DNA from: Neisseriaceae bacterium
Lineage (GTDB): Bacteria > Pseudomonadota > Gammaproteobacteria > Burkholderiales > UBA11063
Length of the DNA: 64,000 nucleotides
Direction: 5' to 3'
Assembly (NCBI GenBank): GCA_947446595.1
Contig: CANFGS010000005.1
Coordinates: forward strand, 20,419-84,418
The translations under genes were made by a program, and so were the position numbers. Shown one piece after another: positions 63,922-64,000 of the stretch (position 1 is its first letter; the number at the start of each line of letters is the position of its first letter). The notes below the pieces were generated by a model. That model saw only the letters and a program-made list of their open reading frames with translations, did no database searches and was not told the DNA's origin.

Positions 63922-64000
63922 ATGTATAGAATTACAGGTCAACCAATTAATTTAAGATATATTGCAACATCAATAAAGCAAGACATTCAATTATCGGAGC
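63922..64000 (+). CDS. Start of an unknown gene (3' end outside window)
   Basis: TTTAGGAG lies eight bases before ATG 63922; the frame (MYRITGQPINLRYIATSIK, then QDIQLSE) stays open to the window edge, 26 codons. No family can be assigned. Confidence 0.5.
   Translation, partial: MYRITGQPINLRYIATSIKQDIQLSE

Overview
The window reads as an AT-rich (roughly one-third GC by eye) chromosome segment of a Gram-negative betaproteobacterium, most likely in or near the order Neisseriales. The reasons are an LPS-export barrel (lptD/surA), lipoproteins with lipoboxes, a ZipA-type division protein, the hprK-rapZ pair, an RpfE-type protein next to rluB, the E. coli-like folC-dedD-cvpA-purF run, and an oxyR-ahpC-ahpD cluster. 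A low-GC neisserial lineage such as Aquella is a guess that needs a tree. No rRNA, tRNA, CRISPR array or intact transposase gene was seen.

Layout. 1-1542: 3'-truncated surface lipoprotein on the minus strand. 1568-11302: a compact minus-strand housekeeping run (asnS, pgk, rapZ, hprK, rsfS, nadD, purF, cvpA, SPOR protein, folC, two small unknowns). 11303-11948: gap with a frameshifted small lipoprotein and a repeat. 11949-22677: more minus-strand genes (scoAB, rpsI/rplM, a RelBE-type toxin-antitoxin, dacB, dcd, rluB, rpfE-like, dapF, lipB, ybeD-like, scpBA, eda). 22995-27821: plus-strand stress genes (clpB, then oxyR-ahpC-ahpD with a near-consensus OxyR operator). 28021-31173: pmbA divergent from yjgA and zipA. 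31521-32492: lipoprotein gene with an in-frame stop. 32740-38119: potABCD and metK. 38372-42495: an RRM protein, then an accessory patch: a winged-helix/nuclease-like protein, a VirD4/TraD-like ATPase and an M48-like protein with a lost active site. 42590-53274: glutaredoxin, thioesterase, porin, secreted protein, mnmE (minus), lptD-surA-pdxA-PPi-PFK-grxD. 53281-59440: nnr, a tandem Mur-ligase protein, cyanophycinase and isoaspartyl peptidase. 59577-63224: host-attachment-family protein, an RsmI-like methyltransferase, purN and purH. 63225-63769: remnants of a surface protein; 63922 onward: start of an unknown gene.

How it works together. Most of the window is ordinary core metabolism in tightly overlapping operons. 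The parts worth a second look are: the cyanophycin-type cluster built around a 972-residue protein with two Mur-ligase modules and no ATP-grasp core; the orphan ATPase/nuclease-like pair beside a pseudo-peptidase; a family of MITE/REP-like palindromic repeats (terminal GCATGGATCCCA) found in about nine intergenic sites, one of which supplies the C-terminus of LipB; and several broken lipoprotein genes, which suggest fast turnover of surface proteins.
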